NCBI GenBank assembly: GCA_022845955.1
Contig: AP025576.1
Span: forward strand, 248,001-312,000
Length of the DNA: 64,000 nucleotides
Reading direction: 5' to 3'
Source: Lachnospiraceae bacterium
GTDB lineage: Bacteria; Bacillota; Clostridia; Lachnospirales; Lachnospiraceae
Position numbers and translations under genes: made by a program. The notes beneath the pieces were generated by a model, which searched no databases, was not told where the DNA came from, and saw nothing but the letters and a program-made list of their open reading frames with translations. This document shows, one piece after another, positions 1-8,806 of the stretch (position 1 is the stretch's first letter; every line of letters starts with the position of its first letter).

Positions 1-626
1 TATAAGGTTTCCTGGACCGAAAGGCATTGCCGGATTTGAACAGTAAGCTGATCGACACTTTCCGGAGAAAGAAAATCTGCTGTGCTGACCAGCATCAGTT
101 CATAGCCTGCCGGCCGCCATTCCGGCTGCAGCATTTCTTCCAGTTCGGTCACTGACCGGGTCACCCCATTGATGCCATCTAACAGCAAATGCCCGGCCCA
201 GTTTTCATAATCAGAGCGGAGTTTCCTGCGCATAACGGCAGTCTGCCTTTCCCGATCGAGTTTTTCTCCGGCGCGTAATAAGATTGCCTTCAGGGCTTCG
301 TTATCCAGGGGCTTCAGCAGATAATCAAAAGCTCCGATTTGCAGGGCGGTCTGCGCATAGGAAAACTCATCATATGCGGTGAGAAAAATAAAAAGAATTC
401 GTTCCTTGCTGTCCATAAGCTGTTTTGCCACTTCCAGACCGGTCATGCCGGGCATATTGATATCCAGAATGGCGATATCCGGATGGTATAAAGTGAGCTG
501 TTTCATAGCATCGATACCGTTCCGGGCGCAGCCCACCAGCTGGAATCCCCATTCTTCCCAGGGGACCGTGGCCTGAAGCGCCTGTATAGTCAAATGATTA
601 TCATCCGCAACGACTATTTTATACAT
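1..626 (-). CDS. YesN-type response regulator, 3' part missing (runs off left edge)
   Basis: Partial gene: 208 codons are visible and no stop is reached at the window edge. The N-terminus is a receiver domain, with an acidic pair at D8-D9, phospho-acceptor D55 in AILDINMPG, the conserved Thr in FLTAYDEFSYA, and the Lys in LLKPLDN. A linker follows. In the YesN family a C-terminal AraC-type helix-turn-helix would come next, but it lies outside the window. The start ATG overlaps the end of the upstream kinase gene by 8 bases, so the two are probably translationally coupled. Pairing with a YesM-type kinase suggests it senses an extracellular sugar or similar ligand and activates a transport or hydrolase operon beyond the left edge. 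Target genes are unknown. Confidence 0.85.
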   Translation of the reverse strand, partial: MYKIVVADDNHLTIQALQATVPWEEWGFQLVGCARNGIDAMKQLTLYHPDIAILDINMPGMTGLEVAKQLMDSKERILFIFLTAYDEFSYAQTALQIGAFDYLLKPLDNEALKAILLRAGEKLDRERQTAVMRRKLRSDYENWAGHLLLDGINGVTRSVTELEEMLQPEWRPAGYELMLVSTADFLSPESVDQLTVQIRQCLSVQETL

Positions 627-2346
627 TCTCTTCCTCGCATTTTTCCAAAGGCAGTGTAATTCTGACAATCATGCCATTTCCAGGTGAACTTTCCATCTGG
701 ATGCCATATTCCGGCCCATATAGGATATGGATCCGCTTCTGAATGCTGCGGATTCCTATGTGTGCCCGGCCGTGACCCGAATCCTCCTGTCCTTCCTCCG
801 CCAGAATCCGGTCTATTTCTTCCTGACGTGTTCCTTCTCCGTTGTCATACACTTCAAGAATAAGGCAGTCTTTTTTCTTCCTGGAGGTAATCACGATAAT
901 ACCGTCATCCTTAATAAGATGCAGGCCGTGGATAATAGAATTTTCAACAACCGGCTGAAGGAGAAGTTTGGGAACCAGGTACTGTTGTGTTCCGGTTTCG
1001 ATAGAAATATCCCATTCCAAACGGCCGCCCCCCGTCACAAGTTTTTGCAGATCCAGGTAATAACGAATATACAGAAGCTCCTCCTGCAGTGGAATTTTCT
1101 GGGTATTCCCGTTGATGGAAGCCCGGAGCAGATAACCCAGCATATGGATAGCATGTACAATTTCCTCCTGGCCGGACAGTTTAGCCATGGAACTGATGGA
1201 TTCCAGTGTGTTATATAGAAAGTGGGGATTCATCTGGGCAAGAAGGGCATTATATTCCGCCCGTTCCCGGAGTGTACTGTCCTGGGCCATTTTTTCCACA
1301 CTCTGGGTAAGTTCCCCATACATGGTATTGAACTGATAGCAAAGGTAGGAAGTTTCATCCCGTGTGCGGGGGACAATATGTTCAACAGGTTTTCCTGCAT
1401 TAATATCTCTGAAGCTTTTATCAAGTGCCAGAATATTTCCCAACATTCCCCGAAGCAGATATGTAATCATCAGAATTACTCCAATTAGTACCACTAACTC
1501 TACAATCAGAAGAATGCCGGCCAGGGATTTGGTACGGGCCAGGATGGTACTTTTGTTGACAAGGGCTTCCAGTGTCCAGCCTCGCTTGCCTACTGACGTG
1601 GAAGAAATAAGATACTGTTCCCTTACAGATTCGCTTTCACTGTGCAGAGAGTGCCTCAGCTCTTCGCTGCAATATAGCAAACAATCGTTTTCATCATAGA
1701 TAATACTGGAAAAATCATGATCTCCAAGCAGCGTGTGGAAATAGTCCTTGTCAAAAGTCAGGCAGACGATTCCTTTATAATCTGTGGTTTCCGAATGAAT
1801 ATAGTGTTTAATCAGGTAGATTTCATCGGGTCTGTCGGGAAAGCTGCGCCACAGGGTACTGCCCTGACGGGGGAACATGGTCTTATAGTTATCCCGGATT
1901 TCCTGATACACGGTTTTTTCCTTAAAATTTTCCAACTGCAGTTCTTCTGTGGTATCGTAGTAATAACTGCAGCTATACTGATCAAGTATATAAATACTCT
2001 TCACATTGGTGCCGCGCATTTTCATTAGTGTGGCCAGCCTTTTCAAACTTCTTTCCACGTCTGCCACATAAAGGTTGCTCAGATCATTCTGGTAGGAAAA
2101 GACAGAACAGTATTCGAGTTCTGTCACCAGCTTCTCTTCAATGGTTGAAATCAGATTGTCGATATTATCCGAAAGGATCTGATTTCCGTCTTCCATATAG
2201 AAGAATTCCTTTTTTGTGATATCCTCCCGGTAAATCCAGTATACCATCAGGTCGGAGAGAACAATGGTGATAATAGTAGAAAGAATACAACATAAGATCA
2301 TTTTTTTCCGAATCCCCAGAAAGGGTTTCTTACGTAGTTTTTTCAT
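619..2346 (-). CDS. YesM-family sensor histidine kinase
   Basis: 575 residues, full length for the family. A short basic N-terminus leads into membrane segment 1 (about residues 15-35). A roughly 240-residue extracellular sensor region follows, then membrane segment 2 (about 275-300, LAGILLIVELVVLIGV), a HAMP-like linker, the His_kinase motif QMNPHFLYNTLESI with the phospho-accepting His, and a GHKL ATPase domain (N-box VVENSIIHG, G1 box YDNGEG, then GIRSIQKRI). It would phosphorylate the receiver of the overlapping downstream regulator. The extracellular region resembles dCache-like sensors of this family but I cannot assign a ligand. A plausible sigma-A promoter lies 59-87 bases upstream of the start. 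Confidence 0.92.
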   Translation of the reverse strand: MKKLRKKPFLGIRKKMILCCILSTIITIVLSDLMVYWIYREDITKKEFFYMEDGNQILSDNIDNLISTIEEKLVTELEYCSVFSYQNDLSNLYVADVERSLKRLATLMKMRGTNVKSIYILDQYSCSYYYDTTEELQLENFKEKTVYQEIRDNYKTMFPRQGSTLWRSFPDRPDEIYLIKHYIHSETTDYKGIVCLTFDKDYFHTLLGDHDFSSIIYDENDCLLYCSEELRHSLHSESESVREQYLISSTSVGKRGWTLEALVNKSTILARTKSLAGILLIVELVVLIGVILMITYLLRGMLGNILALDKSFRDINAGKPVEHIVPRTRDETSYLCYQFNTMYGELTQSVEKMAQDSTLRERAEYNALLAQMNPHFLYNTLESISSMAKLSGQEEIVHAIHMLGYLLRASINGNTQKIPLQEELLYIRYYLDLQKLVTGGGRLEWDISIETGTQQYLVPKLLLQPVVENSIIHGLHLIKDDGIIVITSRKKKDCLILEVYDNGEGTRQEEIDRILAEEGQEDSGHGRAHIGIRSIQKRIHILYGPEYGIQMESSPGNGMIVRITLPLEKCEEENV

Positions 2347-2404
2347 AATTTACCTCTGTCCCAGTTCCTGAAAATAGCTGGAAAAGCTGTTTAAGCCTGC
2401 CCTT

Positions 2405-2433
2405 ATAATACCTTAAATCGTTATTTTAGACAA
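2405..2433 (-). promoter_or_regulatory. Promoter for the YesM/YesN-like operon
   Basis: Read on the minus strand, TTGTCT (2433-2428) and TATTAT (2410-2405) are separated by exactly 17 bases and point at the kinase gene. The -10 is one base from consensus and the -35 two bases from consensus. Confidence 0.6.
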
Positions 2434-2544
2434 CCTCAAAGATAGCTATGGAAAGTGATCACTGTACGATACAGCCTTCTTAGGGCGCAGCAGGTAAAAC
2501 TGTAACTAGTCTGTACCCGTCTATACCCATATTTACAAAAGAAG

Positions 2545-2573
2545 TTGACAAATCCGCAAAAGTTTCCTAATAT
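2545..2573 (+). promoter_or_regulatory. Promoter for T-box/proS transcript
   Basis: TTGACA (2545-2550), a 17-base spacer, then TAATAT (2568-2573). This is a near-consensus sigma-A promoter directly upstream of the proS T-box leader. Confidence 0.75.
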
Positions 2574-2579
2574 CAATAC

Positions 2580-2868
2580 AGACATATTGATAAAGCAACG
2601 AAAAGGAAAAGTAAGCTGCCGGCCTGATTCCCAGAGAGAAAACCACAGGTGGAAGGTTTTCATGAAGCCGCAGCCCAACCGGCCTTGGAGCTTTGTGCGA
2701 AGGAACGGATAGGTTCCCCAAGTACAGCGTAATTCCGGCGTTAACGGAAAAGTGAGAGAATGCGTCCCCCCGGACGTATTAATCAGGGTGGTACCGCCGG
2801 TTTTCCGGTCCCTCAGACAGGTTTCCCTCGGGAAGCCCGGATGGGAGATCAGAAAACGGCGGTTTTTT
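2580..2868 (+). promoter_or_regulatory. T-box leader (proline-responsive) with terminator
   Basis: Uncharged-tRNA-sensing leader of the downstream prolyl-tRNA synthetase gene. The diagnostic T-box core CAGGGTGGTACCG is at 2784-2796, preceded by the usual AAAAGTGAGAG stretch. A Stem I with an AGTA-type motif (about 2607) and a conserved apical portion (about 2630-2665) lies upstream. The terminator pairs CCGCCGGTTTTC (2794-2805) with GAAAACGGCGG (2852-2862) and is followed by six Ts. Its 5' arm overlaps the T-box, as expected for mutually exclusive antiterminator and terminator forms. Proline specificity is inferred from the gene. CCC and CCT triplets both occur on the 3' side of Stem I and I could not decide between them. 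Confidence 0.88.
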
Positions 2869-2934
2869 GTTTCCCGGAATTTCTTGCCGGAGACAAGGGA
2901 CAAAACCTTCCGTGGATTTGATGGAACAAAAAAG

Positions 2935-2961
2935 GTAACTGTGAAGGTACGGAACAGTTAC
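2935..2961. repeat. Dispersed palindrome copy A (before proS)
   Basis: Perfect 8-base arms GTAACTGT and ACAGTTAC flank the 11-base centre GAAGGTACGGA. It lies between the T-box terminator and the proS ribosome site. The copy at 21306 has the same architecture. Confidence 0.75.
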
Positions 2962-2995
2962 AAAACAAGCAAGGATGAAAAAGGAGAAAGAAAAA

Positions 2996-4426
2996 ATGGC
3001 AGACAAGAAATTGGTGGAAGCAATAACCTCCATGGATGAGGATTTCGCCCAGTGGTACACCGATGTGGTAAAGAAGGCGGAGCTGATTGATTATACCAGT
3101 GTAAAAGGCTGTATGGTAATCAAGCCGGCCGGCTATGCAATCTGGGAGCTTATCCAGAAGCAGCTGGATGACAGATTCAAGGCAACCGGCGTGGAAAATG
3201 TCTATCTTCCCATGTTTATTCCGGAAAGCCTTCTTCAGAAGGAGAAGGATCATGTGGAGGGTTTTGCCCCCGAAGTGGCATGGGTGACCCATGGCGGCCT
3301 TACGCCCCTTCAGGAGCGTCTGTGTGTACGCCCTACCTCAGAAACCCTTTTCTGTGATTTTTATAAAAACGATATCCATTCCTACCGTGATCTTCCCAAG
3401 GTATATAATCAGTGGTGTTCCGTTGTCCGCTGGGAGAAGGAAACAAGACCGTTCCTGCGTTCCCGCGAATTCCTGTGGCAGGAGGGCCATACTGCCCATG
3501 CCACCATGGAAGAAGCTGAGGAGCGCACCATCCAGATGCTGAACCTGTATGCGGATTTCTGTGAGCAGGTTCTGGCTATGCCTGTCATCAAAGGGCGTAA
3601 GACGGAGAAAGAAAAGTTTGCAGGGGCGGAATCCACCTATACTATTGAAGCGCTGATGCATGACGGGAAAGCCCTTCAGTCCGGCACCAGCCATAACTTC
3701 GGGGACGGTTTTGCCAAAGCCTTCGGAATCCAGTTTACGGATAAGGATAATACCCTGAAATATGTATACCAGACCTCCTGGGGGATGACGACCCGTCTGA
3801 TCGGCGCTATCATCATGGTGCACGGAGACAATTCCGGCCTGGTACTGCCTCCCCGGGTGGCGCCTACCCAGATCGTGATCATCCCTATCCAGCAGAAAAA
3901 GGAAGGCGTTTTGGAAACCGCTTATGCCCTGAAAGACAGACTCAGCAATTTCCGGGTAAAGGTGGATGATTCCGACAAAAGCCCCGGATGGAAATTCTCC
4001 GAACAGGAAATGCGCGGGATTCCTATCCGTGTGGAAATCGGGCCTAAGGATATTGAAGCAGGGAAATGCGTGATCTGCCGCAGGGATACCAGAGAAAAGA
4101 CAGAGGTTGCCCTGGATGAACTGGAGGTTACGGCAGGTGCCCTTCTGGAGCAGATTCAGACGGATATGCTGGAGCGTGCCCGTGCCCACAGGGATTCCCA
4201 TACCTACGTGGCTGAAAATATGGATCAGCTGGAAGAAATCCTTAACAGCAAACCTGGCTTTGTAAAAGCGATGTGGTGTGGAGATCAGGCCTGTGAAGAT
4301 ATCATAAAGGAAAAGTATGCCGCCACCAGCCGCTGCATGCCTTTTGAACAGGAGCGGCTGTCCGATACATGCGTATGCTGCGGAAAGCCTGCGAAGAAAA
4401 TGGTTTATTGGGGAAGAGCTTATTAA
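2996..4426 (+). CDS. proS: Prolyl-tRNA synthetase, archaeal/eukaryotic-like type
   Basis: Charges tRNA-Pro with proline in the cytoplasm. The 476-residue class II enzyme has the short type-3 layout, without the large editing insertion of the common bacterial type. Motif 2 is visible around [20 protein letters not shown], and the class II motif 3 region near [19 protein letters not shown] Cys-rich C-terminal zinc-like region (about residues 427-470: [17 protein letters not shown]) is typical of this type. I chose ATG at 2996 because AAGGAG sits nine bases upstream; an in-frame ATG at 2975 has a poorer site. Expression is controlled by the T-box upstream, and dispersed palindrome A lies just before the ribosome site. 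Confidence 0.95.
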   Translation: MADKKLVEAITSMDEDFAQWYTDVVKKAELIDYTSVKGCMVIKPAGYAIWELIQKQLDDRFKATGVENVYLPMFIPESLLQKEKDHVEGFAPEVAWVTHGGLTPLQERLCVRPTSETLFCDFYKNDIHSYRDLPKVYNQWCSVVRWEKETRPFLRSREFLWQEGHTAHATMEEAEERTIQMLNLYADFCEQVLAMPVIKGRKTEKEKFAGAESTYTIEALMHDGKALQSGTSHNFGDGFAKAFGIQFTDKDNTLKYVYQTSWGMTTRLIGAIIMVHGDNSGLVLPPRVAPTQIVIIPIQQKKEGVLETAYALKDRLSNFRVKVDDSDKSPGWKFSEQEMRGIPIRVEIGPKDIEAGKCVICRRDTREKTEVALDELEVTAGALLEQIQTDMLERARAHRDSHTYVAENMDQLEEILNSKPGFVKAMWCGDQACEDIIKEKYAATSRCMPFEQERLSDTCVCCGKPAKKMVYWGRAY

Positions 4427-4436
4427 TTTTTACGTG

Positions 4437-4453
4437 TTTCCACATTGTGGAAA
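4437..4453. promoter_or_regulatory. 17-bp palindrome before ackA
   Basis: TTTCCACATTGTGGAAA is a perfect 8-1-8 palindrome in the 74-base gap between proS and ackA. Its centre is too small for a stable RNA loop, so a DNA-binding site is more likely than a terminator. The binding protein is unknown. Confidence 0.4.
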
Positions 4454-4500
4454 AGTATGTTAGAATAGCATTATATAAAAAGCAGGAGGGTATCGGAAAT

Positions 4501-5697
4501 ATGAAGGTTTTGGTTATCAACTGCGGCAGCTCTTCCCTGAAATACCAGCTGATAGACAGCGACAGTGAAGAGGTACTGGCAAAAGGTTTATGTGAAAGAA
4601 TCGGCATTGACGGCAGCAATATCGCCCATCAGCCGGCAGGCGGGGAAAAGGTAAAGCAGGAAGCGGATATGCCGGATCACACCGCGGCGGTTAAACTGGT
4701 TATTGAAAAGCTGACGGACGAAAAGGTGGGAGTGATCCGTTCCCTTACGGAGATAGATGCCGTAGGGCACCGTATGGTTCACGGCGGCGAGAACTTTTCC
4801 GGTTCGGTACTTATCAATGAGGAAGTGCTCCAGGCGATTGAGGACTGCAATGACCTGGCGCCCTTACATAACCCGGCGAACCTCATCGGTGTCAGATCCT
4901 GTCAGGCCATTATGCCCGAAGTGCCGATGGCGGCGGTATTTGACACAGCTTTTCATCAGACGATGCCGGAGAAAGCCTATTTGTACGGCCTCCCTTATGA
5001 GTACTACAAAAAATATAAAATCAGACGTTATGGCTTCCATGGCACCAGCCACGATTTTGTTTCCAAACGTGCAGCCGAAATCCTGGGAAAAGACAGAAAG
5101 GATCTGAAGATCGTCGTTTGCCATCTGGGCAACGGCGCTTCCGTGTCCGCAGTAAAATATGGGGAATCCGTGGATACCTCCATGGGACTCACACCGCTGG
5201 AGGGCCTTATTATGGGAACCAGGAGCGGGGATATGGATCCTGCCATTGTTTCCTTCCTGGCTGAAAAAGAAGGCATGAGCGCTTCCCAGGTCATTGACGT
5301 CTGCAATAAGAAATCCGGCGTCCTCGGCCTTTCCGACGGCTATTCCAGCGATTTCCGGGATCTCGTGCAGGCCTCGGAAGCCGGAAATGATCAGGCAAAG
5401 CATGCGCTGGAGGCATATGCTTACCGTGTGGGCAAATATATCGGCGCTTATGCGGCAGCCATGAACGGTGTGGACGTGATCGTATTCACGGCCGGCGTGG
5501 GTGAGAACAATTCGGAAGTACGTGCAATGATTGCCCAGTATATCGGATATCTGGGGACCAATATTGATTTGGAGAAAAATAAGGTGCGCGGGGAAGAAAT
5601 CATTCTTTCCGATGAAGGAAGCGCGGTGGTTACCATGGTAGTTCCCACCAATGAAGAGCTTGCCATTGCCCGCGAAACAGTGCGGCTGGTAAACTAG
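4501..5697 (+). CDS. ackA: Acetate kinase
   Basis: Interconverts acetyl phosphate plus ADP with acetate plus ATP, the last ATP-yielding step of mixed-acid fermentation. The 398-residue length is normal. The family start [17 protein letters not shown] is present, as are [12 protein letters not shown], the [11 protein letters not shown] signature with its catalytic Asp, the [13 protein letters not shown] signature, [11 protein letters not shown], the GLMGT-like region ([15 protein letters not shown]) and [13 protein letters not shown]. Start ATG 4501 has AGGAGG at proper spacing; earlier in-frame starts would overlap proS. Phosphotransacetylase is not adjacent here, unlike in many genomes. Confidence 0.97.
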   Translation: MKVLVINCGSSSLKYQLIDSDSEEVLAKGLCERIGIDGSNIAHQPAGGEKVKQEADMPDHTAAVKLVIEKLTDEKVGVIRSLTEIDAVGHRMVHGGENFSGSVLINEEVLQAIEDCNDLAPLHNPANLIGVRSCQAIMPEVPMAAVFDTAFHQTMPEKAYLYGLPYEYYKKYKIRRYGFHGTSHDFVSKRAAEILGKDRKDLKIVVCHLGNGASVSAVKYGESVDTSMGLTPLEGLIMGTRSGDMDPAIVSFLAEKEGMSASQVIDVCNKKSGVLGLSDGYSSDFRDLVQASEAGNDQAKHALEAYAYRVGKYIGAYAAAMNGVDVIVFTAGVGENNSEVRAMIAQYIGYLGTNIDLEKNKVRGEEIILSDEGSAVVTMVVPTNEELAIARETVRLVN

Positions 5698-5741
5698 TGC
5701 TCCATCCGGCCAGAAACGTTACTGACAGGATGGAGCACTAG
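5697..5741. repeat. Inverted repeat after ackA
   Basis: Twelve-base arms AGTGCTCCATCC and GGATGGAGCACT lie immediately after the ackA stop with a loop of about 19 bases. No T tract follows, so mRNA 3'-end protection is as likely as termination. Confidence 0.55.
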
Positions 5742-5770
5742 GCAGCAGGATCGGACCGTAAATGCAGAGG

Positions 5771-5825
5771 TGCCGGAAGCGGGTTCCTAACCAAGAAAGT
5801 AACCCGCTTCCGGCATCTTTTTCCT
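5771..5825 (+). terminator. Rho-independent terminator of proS-ackA region
   Basis: A 15-base stem (5771-5785 with 5801-5815, core GCCGGAAGCGGGTT) is followed by TCTTTTTCCTTT. Confidence 0.85.
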
Positions 5826-5853
5826 TTCAAGAAAAAAGCAGGAGAGCATAAGG

Positions 5854-6594
5854 ATGAACAATGAATATATCGCAAGCGTGAATTCGGGTGTTTTTTATCT
5901 GATAGTAGCCTGTGTCCTTCTTTTTATTACCGTAATGTGTTTTGTATATCTGATCAAAAGCTACCGCGCCGGCCTGGCTATCGGGATGGAGAAAAAAGTG
6001 CTGAAACGGGCGGTCATATCCAGCGCCACCTTCACCATTCTTCCCAGTATTAGCATTCTGCTGGGTGTGATAGCCCTCAGCGGCACCCTGGGCGTGCCCT
6101 TTTCCTGGCTGCGGCTTTCGGTTATAGGCGCTCTGCAGTATGAACTGAATGTGGCGGAAATCGCTGCCCAGAGCATCGGCCTTACCGGCCTGAAGCTGTC
6201 GGAAATGAGTATGTCGGCGTTTGTGACCATTGCGCTGGTAATGACCATAGGTATCCTCGGCGGTGTTTTCTGCTGTATTTTCTTTCTGAAAAAATATCTG
6301 GGCAAAATACAGAAGGCCCCCAAAGCAAAGGGCGACAGTAAACCCGGTTTTGGCGATCATGCCACAACCTGTATGTTTGTGGGCCTGTGCGGTGCGTATA
6401 TCGGGTCCTATGTGGGAACGCTGACCAGTACCGGCAATTATGTCCCTCTGGCGGTCGCCGCCGTATCCGCGGCGGTCATGGCGGTATTCGAATATTTCAC
6501 CAATAAAAAAGGCATGGCGGTTCTGGATAACTTCAGCATGGCTGTGAGTATGCTGGCCGGCATGGCTGCCGCCGTCATCATGAGCCTGGTTTAG
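5854..6594 (+). CDS. Membrane protein, DUF5058-like
   Basis: 246 residues with about six hydrophobic segments, at roughly residues 10-33, 50-75, 120-150, 175-195, 200-215 and 225-246. I recognise it, with moderate confidence, as a member of the uncharacterised DUF5058 family. It is the first gene of a tight three-gene run: 13 bases separate it from the next membrane protein, which is followed after 23 bases by an M20 peptidase. The pairing suggests the two membrane proteins form one carrier whose substrate is handled by the peptidase. That role is inference only. No binding protein or ATPase is nearby, so any transport would be secondary. Confidence 0.75.
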   Translation: MNNEYIASVNSGVFYLIVACVLLFITVMCFVYLIKSYRAGLAIGMEKKVLKRAVISSATFTILPSISILLGVIALSGTLGVPFSWLRLSVIGALQYELNVAEIAAQSIGLTGLKLSEMSMSAFVTIALVMTIGILGGVFCCIFFLKKYLGKIQKAPKAKGDSKPGFGDHATTCMFVGLCGAYIGSYVGTLTSTGNYVPLAVAAVSAAVMAVFEYFTNKKGMAVLDNFSMAVSMLAGMAAAVIMSLV

Positions 6595-6607
6595 AGGAGG
6601 GAAGAAG

Positions 6608-7318
6608 ATGGACGAAAAGAAGATGGAACAGATCCGCGAGGACGAAGCCGTTAAGCAGGCTTTTCTGGATGACTTTAATAAGGGGATCCACAGGATTGGA
6701 AGATGTATGCTGATAGTCAGCGTCATCCTGCTGGTGGGCGTACCCTTTTTAATCGGGGCGGTGAACGGTGTAACACCCAGCCTGAAGGGCTTTCTGATCG
6801 GTTTTGCCAAAGTAGGGATCATTTATATTCCGGTGGCTGTCGTGGAGTTTCTTGTATATACGCCCATGCTGGGAGCCGGCGGAAGTTATCTGGCCTTCAT
6901 TACCGGGAATGTGACCAACATGAAAATTCCTTGCGCCATGAATGCCAGGGATATTGCCAAAACCAAGGTGGGGACCCCGGAAAATGAAATCATTTCCACG
7001 ATCAGCGTGGCTACCAGCGCTATTGTTACGACCCTGGTAATCGTGGCCGGCGTCATTCTGATGATCCCGCTGCGCCCGGTCTTGGAAAACCCGGTTCTTA
7101 TCCCTGCTTTTGATAACGTGGTGCCGGCCCTGTTCGGCGCCCTGGGTTTAAAGTATTTTATGAAGAGCCCCAGGATCGCGGCGATCCCCGTACTTTCCAT
7201 GACGTTGCTGTGTGTGTTGGTACCGGCAGCTATCTCCCAGACCAGCCTGTTGATGATACCGGCAGGGGGAATGGCCCTGCTGATTGGCTATTTTCTGTTT
7301 AAAAAAGGAAAGATATAA
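6608..7318 (+). CDS. Membrane protein partner of DUF5058-like gene
   Basis: 236 residues. A charged cytoplasmic N-terminus (about 35 residues) leads into hydrophobic segments at about 36-55, 63-90, 130-152, 165-180, 194-210 and 213-232. A conserved-looking loop TGNVTNMKIPCAMNARDIAK lies between segments 2 and 3. I do not recognise a named transporter family. A strong ribosome site (GAGGAGGG) precedes the ATG, and the gene lies 13 bases after its partner, so co-translation and a two-component membrane complex are likely. Function unknown. Confidence 0.75.
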   Translation: MDEKKMEQIREDEAVKQAFLDDFNKGIHRIGRCMLIVSVILLVGVPFLIGAVNGVTPSLKGFLIGFAKVGIIYIPVAVVEFLVYTPMLGAGGSYLAFITGNVTNMKIPCAMNARDIAKTKVGTPENEIISTISVATSAIVTTLVIVAGVILMIPLRPVLENPVLIPAFDNVVPALFGALGLKYFMKSPRIAAIPVLSMTLLCVLVPAAISQTSLLMIPAGGMALLIGYFLFKKGKI

Positions 7319-7341
7319 GAGAAGAAAAGGGGGTATCAAGT

Positions 7342-8781
7342 ATGATAGGTAATATAATCCTGGCAGTTGTTATTTTGATTCTGCTGCTCGCGGCGGTTGT
7401 TGTCGTGAGGACCTGCATTTTGCAGCCCACTCCGGCCATGACGGCGAAGGTGGAATTACAGGAAAATGAAAGGGCGGCAGCGTATGGGGAAGCCCTGGCA
7501 AAAATGATACGTAAGGAAACCGTCTCCAGCCGGTTTGAGGAAGATAAGACAAAATTTTATGAATTCCATCAGATTCTGGAGGAGTTGTTCCCGCTGGTAC
7601 ATAAAACCTGTGAAAAGCATGTCTTTAACGGAAGCCTGCTTTTTAAATGGAGCGGCAGGGGGAAGGCAGAGCCTATCCTCCTCATGAGCCATCAGGATGT
7701 TGTGGAAGCCAACGGAAAGTGGGATCATGAACCCTTCAGCGGCGATATTGACGGCCACGGCAACCTGTGGGGCCGGGGAACGGTGGATACCAAGGCCAGC
7801 CTGTTTTGTATTTTTACCGCAGTGGAGGAACTGATAAAGGAAGGCCACCAGCCGGAAGGGGATATTTACATTGCCAGCAGCTGTACCGAGGAGTTCAGCG
7901 GGGAGGGTGCGCCGCTTACCGTGGCTTATCTGAAGGAACAGGGGGTGAAGCTTTCCCTTCTTCTGGATGAAGGCGGTATGATCATGGAAGAACCCATCGG
8001 AGGTGTGAAAGGCACCTACGCTATGGTGGGAGTCCTGGAAAAAGGCTATGGCGATCTGAAGTTTATAGCCAAAGGCAAAGGCGGCCATGCCAGTGCGCCC
8101 GGAAAAAACACACCGCTTGTACGGCTGGGCAGGTTCATGGCGGATGTGGAAAAACATGACCCCTTTACCAGCGAATTCAATCCCACCGTTCTGGAAATGT
8201 TCCGCCGCGTGACACCCAATATGAACTTTGGAATGAAGCTGGTATTTGCTAACCTGTGGCTTTTCAAGCCCCTTCTTAAGAAGCTCATGCCTATTATCAG
8301 CCCTGCCGGTGCGGCTATGCTCCACACCACCATTGCCTTTACCATGGCCAAGGGGGCGGACGGCCTTAACGTACTGCCACAGGAGGCCTATGTGACAGGA
8401 AATCTCCGTTTTATCCCCCATCAGTCCACCGATGAAAGCATTGAACTGATCCGTGAGAAAGCGAAGCAGTACGATTTGGAAACAGAGGTAATCTATAAGG
8501 ATTATCCCTGCCCTGTTGTGAATTATTCACAAGCCGCCTTCAAAAAGGTGGAAGAGACCATCCATGAAATATATCCCGGAATCGGTGTAAGCCCGTATGT
8601 GATGACAGGAGGTACCGATGCCAAGTATTACAAGGATGTATGTGATAATTGTATCCGTTTTGCCCCGCTGTATATTAATAAACAGCAGTACGAAAGCATC
8701 CACGGGCTGAACGAAAACATCTCCGTGGGAGCCTTGCCTATGGGAGTGGACTTTTATAAGAAGATAATAAAAGACAGCTGA
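7342..8781 (+). CDS. Membrane-anchored M20 family peptidase (CPS1/PM20D1-like)
   Basis: 479 residues. An N-terminal membrane anchor (about residues 4-24) is followed by a di-zinc M20 amidohydrolase. Metal and catalytic motifs are visible: MSHQDVVE, GRGTVDTK (bridging Asp), STTEEFSGEG-type motif as SCTEEFSGEG (general base Glu plus metal Glu), LLLDEGG and a final SIHGLNE His. A dimerisation insert lies near the middle (GKGGHASAP). The length and layout resemble yeast carboxypeptidase S and PM20D1 more than cytosolic PepV or DapE. It probably hydrolyses a peptide or N-acyl amino acid bond at the membrane. Position behind two membrane proteins suggests linked uptake or export of substrate or product. 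Confidence 0.88.
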   Translation: MIGNIILAVVILILLLAAVVVVRTCILQPTPAMTAKVELQENERAAAYGEALAKMIRKETVSSRFEEDKTKFYEFHQILEELFPLVHKTCEKHVFNGSLLFKWSGRGKAEPILLMSHQDVVEANGKWDHEPFSGDIDGHGNLWGRGTVDTKASLFCIFTAVEELIKEGHQPEGDIYIASSCTEEFSGEGAPLTVAYLKEQGVKLSLLLDEGGMIMEEPIGGVKGTYAMVGVLEKGYGDLKFIAKGKGGHASAPGKNTPLVRLGRFMADVEKHDPFTSEFNPTVLEMFRRVTPNMNFGMKLVFANLWLFKPLLKKLMPIISPAGAAMLHTTIAFTMAKGADGLNVLPQEAYVTGNLRFIPHQSTDESIELIREKAKQYDLETEVIYKDYPCPVVNYSQAAFKKVEETIHEIYPGIGVSPYVMTGGTDAKYYKDVCDNCIRFAPLYINKQQYESIHGLNENISVGALPMGVDFYKKIIKDS

Positions 8782-8806
8782 CAGGAGGGATTCAATTCTG
8801 ACCCTC

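Noticed and set aside
2436-2903. 155-codon open frame on the minus strand
   Set aside because: Antisense to the proS promoter and T-box leader.
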